Positions 5,589 to 10,860 of a stretch of DNA of 10,860 nt are shown here, piece by piece; the first letter of the stretch is position 1, and every line of letters begins with the position of its first letter. The notes beneath the pieces were generated by a model. That model did no database searches and had not been told where the DNA came from. It saw nothing but the letters and a program-made list of their open reading frames with translations. The stretch is taken from NCBI GenBank assembly GCA_014323965.1, contig JACONB010000130.1:1-10860 (forward strand), in the 5' to 3' direction. This DNA is from Prochloron sp. SP5CPC1. Lineage in GTDB: Bacteria > Cyanobacteriota > Cyanobacteriia > Cyanobacteriales > Prochloraceae. A program made the position numbers and the translations under genes.

Positions 5589-5837
5589 TTAATTATCTTG
5601 GTCGTATAGTTCCTGACGATTAAAGCGATAGCCTTCTGGTAGACTATGTCGAGCGGATATTTCTCTTGCACGAGCAATAAACTGCTCCAAAGCAACATTT
5701 TGTTCATGACTTTTTGCGGCCAATAACTGGGTCAAGACCTGGGAGAGAAGTTCTTCTTCCGATAAACCACGATTACTAGCTAAGGACTTCAGCTCTTGCT
5801 CTTGGCTTTCTGTAATTTCAATTATTTTCTGAATCAT
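5589..5837 (-). CDS. VapB-like antitoxin
   Basis: This small acidic protein (82 residues from ATG 5837) precedes the PIN toxin by eight bases. Its order and size are typical of an antitoxin: an N-terminal strand (IQKIIEITESQEQ), a helix-turn-helix-like segment (LASNRGLSEEELLSQVLTQL) and a C-terminal region (about residues 60-82) that would wrap the toxin. I could not assign a named antitoxin family with certainty. An ATG at 5846 is in frame, but AGAGG lies directly against it. The same AGAGG is ideally placed for ATG 5837, so the shorter form is preferred. It probably represses its own promoter at 5871-5900 together with the toxin. Confidence 0.78.
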   Translation of the reverse strand: MIQKIIEITESQEQELKSLASNRGLSEEELLSQVLTQLLAAKSHEQNVALEQFIARAREISARHSLPEGYRFNRQELYDQDN

Positions 5838-5870
5838 TTTCGTCATCCTCTACTTTTGACTAACATTACT

Positions 5871-5900
5871 AGTGTAGCAGATTTGCTGAGTCTATGTCAA
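5871..5900 (-). promoter_or_regulatory. Predicted promoter of the toxin-antitoxin pair
   Basis: A perfect -35 TTGACA (complement of 5895-5900) is followed after 18 bases by TACACT (complement of 5871-5876). A start near 5864 gives a leader of about 27 bases. The palindrome ACTAGT (5868-5873) overlaps the -10 and is a candidate operator for autoregulation. Confidence 0.5.
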
Positions 5901-5916
5901 GTTTAGGAGGGAAGGT

Positions 5917-5942
5917 TCGCGCAAAGGGGCAAAGACGCAAAG
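5917..5942. repeat. GCAAAG microrepeat (dispersed cyanobacterial repeat), copy A
   Basis: TCGCGCAAAG is followed by GGGCAAAGACGCAAAG, three GCAAAG units at seven- to eight-base spacing. Related copies are at 8019-8043 and 10318-10344, and a GCAGAG variant is at 6909-6941. Here it lies between the antitoxin promoter and the end of the metF-like gene. Confidence 0.7.
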
Positions 5943-5945
5943 TAG

Positions 5946-5962
5946 GGTGGGCATTGCCCACC
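5946..5962. repeat. Near-perfect palindrome downstream of the metF-like gene
   Basis: GGTGGGCA (5946-5953) and TGCCCACC (5955-5962) form an eight-base stem around one central base. It is about 50 bases past the metF-like stop on the minus strand, followed there by CTACTTTGCG rather than a true T-run. It may end or trim that transcript, but similar GTGGGCA palindromes are scattered repeats in cyanobacteria. Confidence 0.5.
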
Positions 5963-6011
5963 TGGAGTCTGATAGAAAAAAGAAAATCAATATTATGTTA
6001 TTTTTGCATAA

Positions 6012-6905
6012 CTAGTTACTGGTACCTGGTAAAATGCCTGCCATATCGAGAATAGGAGTAATTAAATCCTCCCGTTTAACTGCCATAAGATGAACTCCTT
6101 GACATAAATCTTTTGCTAACAAGACTTGTTCAGCAGCAATTTTCATCCCTTCCTGAAGGGGTTCTTTCGCTTTTGCTAATCTTTCAATAATAGCTTCTGG
6201 GATATTTACTCCCGGTACATAGCGGTTAATAAAGTGAGCATTTTTAGCGGATTTGAGTAAGAAAATCCCTGCTAATATGGGTTGATCTACCCCCGCTGCA
6301 ATTGTTTTCATGAATTTTTCTAGGCGATCGAAATCTGTAATCAGTTGACTTTGGAAAAACTGCGCCCCTGCGGCTACTTTCTGCTCGAACCGTCTTTGCA
6401 ACCCGGACCAACTTTTTGATTGGGGGTCAACAGCAGCACCTGGAAACAGGTCTAGGGGTTCGTCCGGTAGGGGTTTGCCATTTAAATCTAAGCCTTGATT
6501 CAGTTTGCTAATCACCTTCAACAGTCGCACTGATTCTAAATCGAAGACAGCTTTAGCGTCAACATGGTCTCCTGCTTTCACTGGATCCCCTGTTAGAGCA
6601 AGGACATTGCGGATACCAAGAGCGTGAGCACCCATAAGGTCAGCTTGGAGACCGATACGATTGCGATCGCGACAAGCAATCTGATAAATAGGTTCTATCC
6701 CATGGTGCCATAAAATCACTGCTGCTGCCAAAGAAGACATGCGCAACACCGCCCGACTGCCGTCGGTTACATTAACTGCATGAACTCTTCCCTGGAGGGT
6801 TTTCGCCATGGTTAACATTCTAGCTGGGTTACCTCCTTTAGGGGGGGCTACTTCAGCAGTAATCAAAAATTCTTTCTTTTGGACACCCAGGCGAAAATTG
6901 GACAT
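6012..6905 (-). CDS. metF: Methylenetetrahydrofolate reductase family protein (MetF-like)
   Basis: The 297-residue protein matches the FAD-dependent MTHFR TIM-barrel family, which reduces 5,10-methylenetetrahydrofolate to 5-methyltetrahydrofolate for methionine synthesis. The expected landmarks are present: E18 in AEVAPPKG (the catalytic glutamate position), LTGDPV with D107 (flavin-site aspartate position), and GAQFFQSQ with Q182 (folate-binding glutamine position). Length is about normal for bacterial MetF. A long insertion around residues 133-170 (LNGKPLPDEPLDLFPGAAVD) is also seen in other bacterial homologues of this type. It lies 50 bases downstream of trpS on the same strand and is probably cotranscribed. 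Its ribosome site AGGAG, eight bases before ATG, is part of a GCAGAG repeat that fills the gap. Confidence 0.83.
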   Translation of the reverse strand: MSNFRLGVQKKEFLITAEVAPPKGGNPARMLTMAKTLQGRVHAVNVTDGSRAVLRMSSLAAAVILWHHGIEPIYQIACRDRNRIGLQADLMGAHALGIRNVLALTGDPVKAGDHVDAKAVFDLESVRLLKVISKLNQGLDLNGKPLPDEPLDLFPGAAVDPQSKSWSGLQRRFEQKVAAGAQFFQSQLITDFDRLEKFMKTIAAGVDQPILAGIFLLKSAKNAHFINRYVPGVNIPEAIIERLAKAKEPLQEGMKIAAEQVLLAKDLCQGVHLMAVKREDLITPILDMAGILPGTSN

Positions 6906-6908
6906 TAG

Positions 6909-6941
6909 CTCTGCTCCTCTGTGTCTCTGTGCCTCTGCGTG
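6909..6941. repeat. GCAGAG-type microrepeat between trpS and the metF-like gene, carrying the metF ribosome site
   Basis: On the minus strand CACGCAGAGGCACAGAG is followed by ACACAGAGGAGCAGAG, four CAGAG units at seven- to eight-base spacing. It is a relative of the GCAAAG repeats elsewhere in the window. The AGGAG at 6914-6918 (complement) sits eight bases before the metF ATG, so the repeat appears to serve as its Shine-Dalgarno. Confidence 0.65.
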
Positions 6942-6955
6942 AAACTCCTTGGACC

Positions 6956-7966
6956 CTACAAAGGAGATAAATAACCCAAAGCATTTTTAACTTTAGCAAG
7001 AGTTCCCGCCGCCACCTTTTCTGCCTTTTGGCGACCTTCTGCTAACACTGAGTCTAAATATCCTTTTTCTGCTCTGATAGCTTTATATTTATCTTGGATA
7101 GGTTTAATTACCTCCATTGTAACTTCTGTGAGGAGAGGTTTAAATTGTCCCCAACCCATATTAGCAAACTCTGTTGCTACTTCTTCTTTGTTTTTGTCAG
7201 CAAGGATAGTATAGAGGTTCAGGAGGTTATTGCATTCCGGTCGATTTTCGGGGTCAAAAGTCAAACCTCGCACTTGGTCTGTTTTACACCGTTTAATCTT
7301 TTTGGCGATGAGATCCGGGGAGTCCAAAAGATTAATGCGACTCATTGTCGAGGGGTCTGACTTAGACATTTTCTTGGTTCCGTCCGTCAAACTCATGACC
7401 CGGGCACCTGACTGGGAAATTAAGGGTTCGGGAACCTTGAGGATAGGTCGCTTTTTCTTGCCAAACTTATCGTTGAACCTCCCTGCAATATCCCGAGTCA
7501 GTTCTAAATGTTGTTTTTGGTCTTCTCCCACTGGTACCTTATCCGCATTATAGAGTAAAATATCCGCAGCCATTAAAACGGGGTAATTTAGTAATCCTGT
7601 ACTGACATTTTCTCCTTGTTTGAGAGCTTTTTCTTTAAACTGAATCATCCTTTCCAACCAATTTAGGGGTGTGATACAGTTCAGCAGCCATGCTAATTCG
7701 CTGTGGGCAGAAACATGGGATTGGACGAAAATGGTAGCATGTTCTAAATCAATGCCGCAAGCGAGATAAAGGGCGGCTATAGTATAGGTATCGGCAGCGA
7801 GAGTAGCTGGGTTATGGGGTACAGTAATGGCGTGCAAATCCACAACACAGAAGAAATTTTCGTAGTCCTCCTGTCCTTGGACCCAGTTGCGAATCGCCCC
7901 CAAATAGTTCCCTAAGTGTAACTTTCCCGTGGGTTGAACCCCAGAGAGAATGCGCTGCTTACTCAT
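6956..7966 (-). CDS. trpS: Tryptophan--tRNA ligase
   Basis: This is a full-length 336-residue class Ic aminoacyl-tRNA synthetase that charges tRNA-Trp. The HIGH-type motif is HLGN at 17-20 within GVQPTGKLHLGNYLGA, and KMSKS is at 199-203. D135 in LMAADILLY is at the position that recognises the indole nitrogen in bacterial TrpRS. The ATG at 7966 has AAGGA five bases upstream and an extended -10 promoter about 30 bases upstream. It is probably the first gene of a trpS-metF-like unit. Nothing unusual is seen in the protein. Confidence 0.96.
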   Translation of the reverse strand: MSKQRILSGVQPTGKLHLGNYLGAIRNWVQGQEDYENFFCVVDLHAITVPHNPATLAADTYTIAALYLACGIDLEHATIFVQSHVSAHSELAWLLNCITPLNWLERMIQFKEKALKQGENVSTGLLNYPVLMAADILLYNADKVPVGEDQKQHLELTRDIAGRFNDKFGKKKRPILKVPEPLISQSGARVMSLTDGTKKMSKSDPSTMSRINLLDSPDLIAKKIKRCKTDQVRGLTFDPENRPECNNLLNLYTILADKNKEEVATEFANMGWGQFKPLLTEVTMEVIKPIQDKYKAIRAEKGYLDSVLAEGRQKAEKVAAGTLAKVKNALGYLSPL

Positions 7967-7997
7967 TTTTGTCCTTTTTCCTGTAACTCTCTTTTAT

Positions 7998-8006
7998 ATT
8001 ATAGCA
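7998..8006 (-). promoter_or_regulatory. Extended -10 promoter of trpS
   Basis: The minus strand has TGCTATAAT, a perfect -10 (7998-8003) with TGN in front. A -35 is poor; the best candidate, TTGCGC, would come from the adjacent GCAAAG repeat. The surrounding string GGTGCTATAATA also occurs before the Rpn-family gene at the left end. Confidence 0.55.
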
Positions 8007-8018
8007 CCAGAATGGTCT

Positions 8019-8043
8019 CGCGCAAAGCCGCAAAGCCGCAAAG
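8019..8043. repeat. GCAAAG microrepeat, copy B
   Basis: CGCGCAAAG CCGCAAAG CCGCAAAG: three units at eight-base spacing in the trpS-purB intergenic region, immediately upstream of the trpS promoter. Confidence 0.75.
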
Positions 8044-8145
8044 AAGGGTAAACATTTTTTAATTTAATTTCCACATTGTTATGAAAACACATATAGGTTA
8101 AAAAAATATTGTTTGGATATTAATGTTTTTCTTTATTGGAGCAGT

Positions 8146-8241
8146 ATGCAGCGTCTTGGTCCACAATATATATTACATTTAACCAAAGGCAAAATGGTGC
8201 ATTCTTCCGTCATCCCAGCAGCGAAGTACACCAAACTGTAA
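8146..8241 (+). CDS. Possible 31-residue small protein of unknown function
   Basis: ATG 8146 is preceded by TTGGAG with a four-base gap and opens a 31-codon frame (MQRLGPQYILHLTKGKM and onward) ending at TAA 8239-8241. The product would be basic, without a membrane segment or a recognisable domain. It lies between trpS and purB on the purB strand. It may be a real small gene, a leader ORF of purB or chance; only the ribosome site speaks for it. Confidence 0.22.
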   Translation: MQRLGPQYILHLTKGKMVHSSVIPAAKYTKL

Positions 8242-8280
8242 TAGTAGCGCTATAACTGTTAAGGTACGTGGTAACTGATG

Positions 8281-8286
8281 TATAAT
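8281..8286 (+). promoter_or_regulatory. Probable -10 box of purB
   Basis: A perfect TATAAT lies 29 bases before the TTG start of purB, preceded by TGATG; no convincing -35 is present. A transcription start near 8293 would leave a leader of only about 22 bases. Confidence 0.45.
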
Positions 8287-8314
8287 GAAACAGTTGTATT
8301 CTGCGACTTAAATC

Positions 8315-9610
8315 TTGCTGGAACGCTATACTCTGCCCGAAATGGGCGAACTCTGGACTGACACCTATAAGATGAAAACCTGGCTCCAAGTAGAAATTGC
8401 CGTCTGTGAGGCTCAAGCTGAACTAGGATATATACCCAAAGCAGCAGTAGAGGATATCAAAGCCAAGGCTAATTTTGACCCAGCACGGGTTTTGGAAATT
8501 GAAGCAGAAGTTCGCCATGACGTGATCGCCTTTCTCACCAATGTAAACGAGTACGTTGGTGAAGCGGGGAGATATATTCACTTAGGGCTGACAAGTTCTG
8601 ACGTTTTGGACACAGGGTTAGCACTACAACTGGTAGCCAGTCTCAGCTTGATTTTAGCCCAAATCGAAGATTTAACCCAAGCCATTCGCTATCAAGCTCA
8701 ACAACATCGTTATACAGTCATGGTAGGCCGTTCCCACGGTATTCATGCTGAACCTATTACTTTTGGCTTTAAACTAGCGGGTTGGTTGGCGGAGGTTTTG
8801 CGTCACCGCGATCGCCTTGTTCGACTCCGTCGTGACATTGGTGTGGGGAAAATTTCCGGTGCTGTGGGAACCTATGCTAATGTAGATCCCAGAATAGAAG
8901 CTATCGCCACCCAAAAACTAGGATTAGAACCGGATACTGCCTCCACCCAAATTATCTCTCGCGATCGCCATGGTGATTTTATCAGTCAATTAGCCCTCCT
9001 GGGTGCCTCGATAGAACGTTTTGCTGTAGAAATTCGCAATCTCCAACGGACAGATGTTCTGGAAGTGGAAGAGTTTTTCGCCAAGGGACAAAAAGGCTCT
9101 TCTGCCATGCCCCACAAGCGGAACCCTATCCGTTCTGAGCGCCTCACCGGTATGGCAAGAATTATCCGGGGGTATGCTGTAGCTGCCTTGGAAAATGTGG
9201 CCCTGTGGCACGAGAGGGACATTTCCCACAGCTCTGCGGAGCGGGTAATTCTCTCCGACTCCTGCATTATCATCCATTTTATGTTGAAGGAATTAACAGA
9301 CGTGGTGAAGCACCTCCAAGTCTACCCGGAGAACATGAAGCGAAACATGAATATTTACGGGGGAGTCATCTTTAGCCAGCGGGTGTTATTAACCTTAGTG
9401 GAAAAAGGCATGAGTCGGGAAAATGCATATGCTATTGTACAACGATATGCTCATGAAGCTTGGAACAAACCCCAAGGTGATTTTCGGGGTTTAATTAGTC
9501 AAGATAGTGCAGTGCAACAATATTTATCCGACCCTGAGATTGAATCCTGTTTTGATCCCCAACACCACTTGCAACACCTAGATGAAATATATCAGCGTTT
9601 GTGTATCTAA
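8315..9610 (+). CDS. purB: Adenylosuccinate lyase
   Basis: This 431-residue member of the fumarase/aspartase superfamily cleaves SAICAR and adenylosuccinate in purine synthesis. H68 (VRHDV), TSSDVLDT at 93-100, H141 (GRSHG) and the signature loop GSSAMPHKRNP at 261-271, with catalytic S262/S263, are all in place. The usual N-terminus (ERYTLPEMG) is present. The start must be TTG at 8315, because an in-frame TAA ends three bases before it and the next ATG is inside the conserved sequence. No Shine-Dalgarno is visible. The PPTase gene starts nine bases after its stop. Confidence 0.96.
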   Translation: MLERYTLPEMGELWTDTYKMKTWLQVEIAVCEAQAELGYIPKAAVEDIKAKANFDPARVLEIEAEVRHDVIAFLTNVNEYVGEAGRYIHLGLTSSDVLDTGLALQLVASLSLILAQIEDLTQAIRYQAQQHRYTVMVGRSHGIHAEPITFGFKLAGWLAEVLRHRDRLVRLRRDIGVGKISGAVGTYANVDPRIEAIATQKLGLEPDTASTQIISRDRHGDFISQLALLGASIERFAVEIRNLQRTDVLEVEEFFAKGQKGSSAMPHKRNPIRSERLTGMARIIRGYAVAALENVALWHERDISHSSAERVILSDSCIIIHFMLKELTDVVKHLQVYPENMKRNMNIYGGVIFSQRVLLTLVEKGMSRENAYAIVQRYAHEAWNKPQGDFRGLISQDSAVQQYLSDPEIESCFDPQHHLQHLDEIYQRLCI

Positions 9611-9619
9611 TTTTAACAC

Positions 9620-10363
9620 ATGTGGGAAGAGCCACCGCCAAAATTAGTTTTAAGTCCAGATGAAGTTCATATTTGGCGTGGTAACCTGGACTTATCAAAA
9701 GAAAGAGTGGAAAAATTGGCCCTCACTCTCTCAACAGACGAGGTAGAGAGGGCAAACCGCTTCTATTTTCAGCAGCACAAAGAGCGTTTTATTGTGGGTC
9801 GCGGTACCCTGAGAACTATCTTAGCCAGTTATTTAAACACTGACCCTGTTACACTACAGTTTGAGTATAATAAGAGAGGAAAACCCAGATTAGGAGGTAA
9901 TTTCAGTGGTCATGAACTGCAATTTAACTTATCTCACTCTGAAGGATTAGTTTTATACGGATTTACTCGTGGTCACCTTTTGGGTATTGACGTAGAATAC
10001 CTGAGTGCTGGAAAAGATATAGAAGGAATCGCTCAACGGTTTTTTACTCCTAGAGAATATGCTATCATTAAAGAGCTGGCTGAACCAGAAAAGCAAAAAG
10101 CCTTTTTCCGCTGTTGGACTGCTAAAGAAGCTTATTTAAAAGCAGTTGGCTCTGGATTAGCAGGTTCAATCAACTCAATTGAAGTTAGCTTTTTAACCGA
10201 GGAAGCAATAGAACTACTCAGTATTGATAATAATTCTCAAGCTGCTGCTAATTGGTCTTTATTAAATATTCCTCTCTCTCAGGATTATATCGCTACTTTA
10301 GCAATTAAAGTACTTGTTTCGCGCAAAGCCGCAAAGACGCAAAGGATAAAACACTATGACTAA
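9620..10363 (+). CDS. Sfp-type 4'-phosphopantetheinyl transferase (HetI/Sfp-like)
   Basis: This 247-residue enzyme transfers phosphopantetheine from CoA to acyl, aryl or peptidyl carrier proteins. Visible motifs are the N-terminal FYFQQHKERFIVGRGTLR (48-65), FNLSHS (102-107), the magnesium site GIDVEYL (D124, E126) and FRCWTAKEAYLKAVGSGL (W166, K169, E170, K174). Cyanobacteria normally use one such enzyme for fatty-acid, polyketide and peptide carrier proteins. It follows purB by nine bases and is probably cotranscribed. The last 14 or so codons, starting at S234, are encoded by a GCAAAG repeat and give a basic tail (SRKAAKTQRIKHYD) unlikely to be part of the original fold. The stop overlaps the start of the next gene. 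Confidence 0.92.
   Translation: MWEEPPPKLVLSPDEVHIWRGNLDLSKERVEKLALTLSTDEVERANRFYFQQHKERFIVGRGTLRTILASYLNTDPVTLQFEYNKRGKPRLGGNFSGHELQFNLSHSEGLVLYGFTRGHLLGIDVEYLSAGKDIEGIAQRFFTPREYAIIKELAEPEKQKAFFRCWTAKEAYLKAVGSGLAGSINSIEVSFLTEEAIELLSIDNNSQAAANWSLLNIPLSQDYIATLAIKVLVSRKAAKTQRIKHYD
10318..10344. repeat. GCAAAG microrepeat, copy C, inside the PPTase C-terminus
   Basis: TTCGCGCAAAGC followed by CGCAAAGACGCAAAG is the same element as at 5917 and 8019, here in frame with the PPTase and encoding SRKAAKTQR. Its AAAGGA end lies nine bases before the next ATG and can act as that gene's ribosome site. Confidence 0.8.
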
Positions 10364-10860
10364 AATCCACCATGCTCATCTCTGGGGTTCCCGGAAAGAT
10401 AAGTTTCGCTATCTTCTAGAACATGATATAACCAACGTAGAGTGGACAGAATTAAATCCTCAAGCGCCGTTTTATCTCTTTATTCCTCAAAATACTGAGT
10501 TTCTCCCAGAATATGAGAAAGGTTGGAAAATTACAGAGATAATGCCTGTTAATTCCGTGGGAATCGTCACCGCAAGGGACAGTTTAACTATAAAATGGTC
10601 CAGAAATGATGTCATGGACACGGTTAAAGACTTTGCTTCCCTTCCTGTAGAAGATGCTCGCAGAAAATATAATCTGGGGGAAGATGCACGGGATTGGAAG
10701 GTTGAGTTAGCCCAAAAGGATTTAAAGAGCAGTGGGATAGCCAATTCTAAAGTTGTTCCCATTTTATATCGTCCCTTTGATGTGAGATTTACTTACTATA
10801 CCGGAAAAACAAGAGGCTTTATTTGTATGCCTCGTTTTGGCGTTATGGGGCATATGTTGA
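10356..10860 (+). CDS. Type ISP restriction-modification enzyme, C-terminal part only (5'-truncated; runs off the window)
   Basis: The 168 codons in the window begin MTKIHHAHLWGSRKDKFRYL and contain ELNPQAPFYLF, GWKITEIM, GIVTARDS, a YNLGEDARDW segment, then ILYRPFDVRFTYYTG, RGFICMPRFGVMGHML. From memory this is the stretch after the methyltransferase catalytic region in large single-chain type ISP (LlaBIII-like) and related enzymes, where helicase, methylase and target recognition are in one polypeptide. Normally hundreds of residues precede this point. Here the frame opens only at ATG 10356, eight bases inside the PPTase stop, right after a GCAAAG repeat. It is therefore probably a remnant, or a stand-alone recognition subunit. 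The other end is not visible. Confidence 0.75.
   Translation, partial: MTKIHHAHLWGSRKDKFRYLLEHDITNVEWTELNPQAPFYLFIPQNTEFLPEYEKGWKITEIMPVNSVGIVTARDSLTIKWSRNDVMDTVKDFASLPVEDARRKYNLGEDARDWKVELAQKDLKSSGIANSKVVPILYRPFDVRFTYYTGKTRGFICMPRFGVMGHML

Larger units (their letters stand above)
8044..8314. other. AT-rich divergent intergenic region upstream of purB
   Basis: Together with the trpS leader this is a gap of nearly 350 bases. It contains the GCAAAG repeat, an AT-rich stretch (8050-8135), one short plus-strand frame with a ribosome-site-like sequence (8146-8241) and a -10 box for purB (8281-8286). No NtcA-type GTA-N8-TAC site, riboswitch or RNA gene was recognised. Confidence 0.5.

Noticed and set aside
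5917..5942. Regularly spaced GCAAAG units considered as a CRISPR or iteron array
   Set aside because: Units are only six to eight bases with no unique spacers, and the same pattern recurs singly at several places; it is a dispersed microrepeat.
8210..8416. Minus-strand open frame across the start of purB
   Set aside because: It is antisense to the conserved purB N-terminus and promoter, with no recognisable domain.
8986..9277. Two overlapping minus-strand open frames of 95 codons inside purB
   Set aside because: Both are antisense to the catalytic signature region of purB; neither resembles a protein family.
9620..10363. PPTase as part of an NRPS/PKS cluster
   Set aside because: No carrier-protein, synthetase or synthase gene is in the window; linkage to purB suggests the general cellular enzyme.

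Overview
The window comes from a cyanobacterium, most likely a filamentous one with a repeat-rich genome. It has four perfect HIP1 octamers (GCGATCGC, near 338, 6663, 8813 and 8962). It also has dispersed GCAAAG/GCAGAG-type microrepeats, an Rpn/DUF4351-type nuclease-transposase gene start, and housekeeping proteins (TrpS, PurB, an Sfp-type phosphopantetheinyl transferase) of cyanobacterial character. No rRNA, tRNA, CRISPR array or complete insertion sequence is visible.

Layout. At 1-74 (minus) is the start of an Rpn-family gene that leaves the window, followed by about 290 bases of repeat-like DNA. From 4954 down to 369 (minus) runs a four-gene cassette: an APH-fold kinase, a HopA1-family protein, and two proteins that each join an N-terminal PqqD/RRE-like winged helix to a haem-oxygenase-like (PqqC/HDO-type) helical domain. 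Upstream lies a VapBC-type toxin-antitoxin pair (5837-4984, minus). Next comes a trpS-metF-like pair (7966-6012, minus). The divergent plus strand carries purB, an Sfp-type PPTase and the start of a truncated type ISP restriction-modification fragment that runs off the right edge.

The cassette is the main discovery. A split kinase plus HopA1 pair is the Ser/Thr dehydration module known from class V lanthipeptides (LxmK/LxmY) and thioamitides (TvaC/TvaD): the kinase phosphorylates and the HopA1 protein eliminates phosphate to give dehydroamino acids. Here it sits with two RRE-like/HDO-like fusions, which suggests peptide-binding oxidative tailoring. I know of no described pathway with exactly this set, so a new type of RiPP maturation is a reasonable hypothesis. 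No precursor peptide can be recognised in the window. One HDO gene (369-1354) carries a clear single-base frameshift in its RRE-like domain. The other keeps a normal reading frame but lacks several of the expected metal-ligand histidines, so the two may work as a catalytic and non-catalytic pair.

A second theme is repeat DNA that has become part of genes. Repeats supply the C-terminal tails of the PPTase, the HopA1-like protein and the VapC-like toxin, and the Shine-Dalgarno sequences of metF and of the restriction-modification fragment.
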